A stretch of DNA of 64,000 nucleotides from Fluctibacter corallii (GTDB lineage: Bacteria; Pseudomonadota; Gammaproteobacteria; Enterobacterales; Alteromonadaceae). A model generated the notes under the pieces. The model worked only from the letters and a program-made list of their open reading frames with translations. It ran no database searches and was not told where the DNA came from. Positions 61,834-64,000 of the stretch are shown here, in pieces. How positions within the stretch are numbered: the stretch's first letter is position 1; each line of letters begins with the position of its first letter. A program made the translations under genes and the position numbers. The stretch spans positions 62,001 to 126,000 of the forward strand of contig NZ_JAOWKX010000007.1 in NCBI RefSeq assembly GCF_025751585.1, given 5' to 3'.

Positions 61834-62520
61834 TTAGTCCTTTTGAAGTTCATCGACGTCCATTTGTACTAGACCCGCAGTTGCAGTTTCCACAATGGCA
61901 GTAGCCTGCTCTTTAACCTCTTGGGCTACTTGAGACTTTGCATTGCCTTGAACTGTAACGCCAGCAACAACGTTACCGCTAACCGCCGCTACAGCTCCCT
62001 CTAATGCTGCTCCAGCTATGTCGGCGCCATCTATTTCTTGACCATTGATCAGTTGAGTAGTGGCTTCGCTTCCTCCGCCTGCTAACGCACCAGTTGTTAA
62101 TGATGCTACCGCGCCAGCTCCTTTTGCCATATTGATTAATGTTCCGATACCACCCGAGGCACCTCCGACTAAAGTTCCAACTGCCATCGCTCCAGCTTTT
62201 TGACCAAAACTCATATCTGAGTCTTTAATTGAATTATATGTCGTTGCAGTACCAATAACTGCCCCGACTATAAATTGAACGGCCTCTCCATCAGGGTCTG
62301 TATATTTATAAGGGTTGTTATTAGCGTAAACGTAACGGTTGAAGCCATGTATTCCCCCAGTTCCGCCTAAATGTTCCAGAGTGCCAACCGGATCATTCGA
62401 ATAAAAACGGCCTATGACTGGATCACAGTATTGTGCCCGCATATAACTCAACCCTATATCTGTGTCGAACTTATGCCCGGTATAGCCGATATCATCCACT
62501 TCATCTTCTCTTTTCAACAA
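61834..62520 (-). CDS. Displaced Rhs C-terminal tip, Gly/Ala-rich
   Basis: 228 codons. Core end with changes (SYMRAQYCDPVIGRF for [24 protein letters not shown]), then a Gly/Ala-rich hydrophobic tip (FIVGAVIGTATTYNSI, GTLVGGASGGIGTLINMAKG, ALEGAVAAVSGNVVAG). Composition resembles the 57977 tip; no catalytic motif seen. The upstream junction at 62521-62557 carries DNA not shared with other cassettes. Confidence 0.6.
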   Translation of the reverse strand: MLKREDEVDDIGYTGHKFDTDIGLSYMRAQYCDPVIGRFYSNDPVGTLEHLGGTGGIHGFNRYVYANNNPYKYTDPDGEAVQFIVGAVIGTATTYNSIKDSDMSFGQKAGAMAVGTLVGGASGGIGTLINMAKGAGAVASLTTGALAGGGSEATTQLINGQEIDGADIAGAALEGAVAAVSGNVVAGVTVQGNAKSQVAQEVKEQATAIVETATAGLVQMDVDELQKD

Positions 62521-62557
62521 GATGTGTCTGATTATGTCTGAGACTAATTCAAATTAT

Positions 62558-62725
62558 TTACTCTGCAAACAAGCACTGCTTAGCGGCGTAGTCCCATTTC
62601 CCGCCTTGGTCTAAGCATGAGTCTATTTCAAATTGTTCTTTCAGGTAAAAATACAAAGATAAAACTATGAAAATTAATAAAGTCCAGAAAATGATTTTCT
62701 TAACCTTAAACCTAGTATTTTTCAT
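62558..62725 (-). CDS. 55-aa membrane protein, putative immunity to the HCKANCEA-type tip
   Basis: Minus-strand ATG at 62725, overlapping the tip's last codons by 14 nt; stop TAA at 62558. Basic N-terminus (MKNTRFKVKK), one membrane helix (IIFWTLLIFIVLSLYFYL), and a short extracytoplasmic tail with two cysteines (DSCLDQGGKWDYAAKQC). Position, overlap and the Cys-GGKWDY-Cys tail point to a cognate small immunity protein. Confidence 0.6.
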   Translation of the reverse strand: MKNTRFKVKKIIFWTLLIFIVLSLYFYLKEQFEIDSCLDQGGKWDYAAKQCLFAE

Positions 62726-63263
62726 CCAAGGCCTCCAGTTTCAGATCTCCACAAGCGACTGGGCATGCCTGAGGCTGTTGTTGTTTCCTCATTTCACTTC
62801 CTGCATCCCTTCCTTGTTTATTGGCTTCTTGATCGGCTGCACTCGATTCCTCAGAATCGCCCTTAATATTCTGGTCAGTCCATTCTCTCGTATCACTTAT
62901 AACTTCAGATAATTCTTCACCCAAATCTGAGCTAATCGCTGCCTCACAATTTGCTTTACAATGACAATACTTGTCAGCACCTATGGTATTTGCATCACGC
63001 ATATCTGAATAATTTTTCCCAAATTTATCCAAAACTTTCCCTGTTTCAATTATGCTGTCATGGTTCCCCGTTGGGGTTAGGGCTAGTATGTTTGATTCTC
63101 CGTTGGGATCAATGAATTTAAACGGATTGTTGTTTGCGTATGCGTAACGACTAAAGCCATGCATTGCTCTAGTCCCGCATAAATGCTCCAAAGTACCTAC
63201 CAGATCATTCGAGTAGAAACGACCTATGACTGGATCATAGTATCGTGCCTGCATATAACTCAA
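62712..63263 (-). CDS. Displaced Rhs C-terminal tip with HCKANCEA / AADQEANxxGR motifs
   Basis: 183 codons; the frame continues upstream into degenerate core (GHTGHSFDTGKGLSYMQARY). After NNNPFKFIDPNGE the tip has GADKYCHCKANCEAA, REWTDQNIKGD, SAADQEANKQGRDAG and CPVACG. This motif set recurs in Rhs/YD-repeat C-termini of many gammaproteobacteria (from memory; activity not known to me). The C-terminal cysteines suggest disulfides or metal binding. It pairs with the overlapping 55-aa membrane protein. Confidence 0.65.
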   Translation of the reverse strand: MSYMQARYYDPVIGRFYSNDLVGTLEHLCGTRAMHGFSRYAYANNNPFKFIDPNGESNILALTPTGNHDSIIETGKVLDKFGKNYSDMRDANTIGADKYCHCKANCEAAISSDLGEELSEVISDTREWTDQNIKGDSEESSAADQEANKQGRDAGSEMRKQQQPQACPVACGDLKLEALDEKY

Positions 63264-63440
63264 CCCTTTACCTGTATCGAATGAATGCCCGGTATGGCCG
63301 CCTTTGGCTTTACACGCTGTAATGTGTGCCTTTGCTAATTCGTACTTTTAAGTGACGATTATGGCTTGTTAGTGGGAGCCTTAAAAGTATTGGTAAGAGG
63401 CTAAAAATCCCGCTCCCTTAGGACGAGGCTTTGGATTTAA
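63264..63440 (-). repeat. Rhs core fragment R7 (decayed)
   Basis: Minus strand: inter-cassette DNA (AATCCAAAGCCTCGTCCTAA), NKP-type linker, a mutated KVR-SKG-HYS segment, then joins to GHTGHSFDTGKG of the next tip. Confidence 0.6.
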
Positions 63441-63447
63441 ACGAGAA

Positions 63448-63795
63448 TTAAATTAAATAACCAGAGTTCATTGAATCTTTTATTTTACGTAAAGTTAAAC
63501 CTTGAAACTCAACACGACTTTCTTTTTGGGATCTTAAAAAAGGAAAAAACCAAAAAAGGACTCTTTGATAGGCATTGTCCCCCACATACTCATGGGGGAA
63601 ATAGTTATCAAATTTAAATTTTGAGATATCAACACCGTACTGGTCTTGCAATAATTCAATATAGCTTTCAGCAACGTCTCCAAATACATTCAGATCGTGA
63701 TAAAGGCGTAAGTCGAGTGACGATTCATTTTTATAGTATTTATCTAAACCACTGTCACTCAAAAAGTCATTGAAGGAGAGTTTTGAACAACTCAT
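63448..63795 (-). CDS. DUF1493-like protein, putative Rhs immunity
   Basis: A 115-aa acidic soluble protein: VFGDVAESYIELLQDQYGVD, KFKFDNYFPHEY and a hydrophobic FWFFPFL. The 'GD-A...Y-VD-S-F-F-YFP-E' pattern fits DUF1493, small proteins often next to polymorphic toxins. AGGAAC precedes the ATG. Its toxin is expected to the right but only an inter-cassette repeat is visible there. Confidence 0.6.
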   Translation of the reverse strand: MSCSKLSFNDFLSDSGLDKYYKNESSLDLRLYHDLNVFGDVAESYIELLQDQYGVDISKFKFDNYFPHEYVGDNAYQRVLFWFFPFLRSQKESRVEFQGLTLRKIKDSMNSGYLI

Positions 63796-63804
63796 TATAG
63801 TTCC

Positions 63805-63895
63805 TTAATACACGATGGCGGTTGTGGTTTGTTGGCAGAAGGCGTTAATTTGACGTAGGCGGCCCCGCGAAGGCGAGGCATTGGATTCACAAAAC
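63805..63895 (-). repeat. Rhs inter-cassette repeat R8
   Basis: Plus strand GGTTGTGGTTTGTTGGCAGA then CGTTAATTTGACG, CCCCGCGAAGGCGAGGC and TTGGATTCAC, matching R3/R4. The last 105 nt to the window edge hold no recognisable gene. Confidence 0.65.
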
Positions 63896-64000
63896 AAGGC
63901 GAATTGTCTGACAAGTGTAACTTTCGTTGCTCTATCAACCGCCCTTGTCATCTCTTCTGCGTAAACCAAACAAGAGCCTCACGCAGAGTGATAAATCTTT

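Noticed and set aside
54878-64000. CRISPR array
   Set aside because: Repeats are long, irregularly spaced (hundreds to thousands of bp) and coding; no short regular repeats or cas genes occur anywhere in the window.
63948-64000. Possible 3' end of another minus-strand gene at the right edge
   Set aside because: Only 17 codons are visible and they resemble nothing; insufficient to call.

Overview
The window reads as chromosomal DNA of a marine gammaproteobacterium, most likely an Alteromonadaceae member (Alteromonas/Paraglaciecola-like). The basis is recognition of protein families: a near-canonical ArcA, mutY-yggX, trmB-rsmC, an rpsF-rpsR-rplI operon, MsrPQ, TonB-dependent outer-membrane proteins and DUF3718/DUF3293 proteins. 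No database search was possible, so genus is an inference.

Layout. 0-5.5 kb: a cut-off Ada-type DNA-repair gene, a serine hydrolase, and a periplasmic redox cluster (di-haem peroxidase, cupredoxin, di-haem cytochrome c, msrP, msrQ). 5.6-17.6 kb: housekeeping genes, namely speA with an unusual arginine-rich leader, a yeast-type cytosine deaminase, a PHP phosphoesterase, a DUF2975/XRE pair, a double retropepsin, a NIT-domain chemoreceptor, the S6-S18-L9 operon with a probable S6:S18 leader RNA and no priB, and an EamA transporter. 17.7-25.4 kb: two DUF5916/CBM9-like outer-membrane proteins divergent from a TonB protein, an ECF sigma factor and a membrane partner. 25.4-32.8 kb: an SRAP protein, a surface lipoprotein preceded by a clear class I cyclic-di-GMP riboswitch, a TonB-dependent receptor, and a rhodanese with a YgaV/SqrR-like persulfide regulator. 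33-35.3 kb: a TPR-GGDEF diguanylate cyclase.

35.5-42.2 kb is accessory DNA next to tRNA-Phe(GAA). Two small ribbon-helix-helix-like modules come first. They are followed by an island of about 4.8 kb flanked by 170-bp direct repeats that carry tRNA-Phe 3'-half copies. Its cargo is a translationally coupled pair on the minus strand, a CoiA-like zinc-ribbon/PD-(D/E)XK nuclease and a UvrD/Rep-type helicase. Remnants of DUF4224 and a tyrosine recombinase lie next to the tRNA. This is the best candidate in the window for an undescribed (probably anti-phage) system.

42.3-54.8 kb returns to core genes (yggX, mutY, trmB, rsmC, an S9 peptidase, a serine hydrolase, glgA, a histidine kinase, arcA). From 54.9 kb to the right edge there is a minus-strand array of displaced Rhs C-terminal tips. 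Each has a short piece of the conserved Rhs core, a variable toxin-like tip and a small, often membrane, putative immunity gene. The array also holds orphan immunity genes, a decayed duplicate and an ATPase relic. The parental full-length rhs gene is presumably beyond the right edge. Core fragments repeated between cassettes would let the tips be swapped by homologous recombination (inference).
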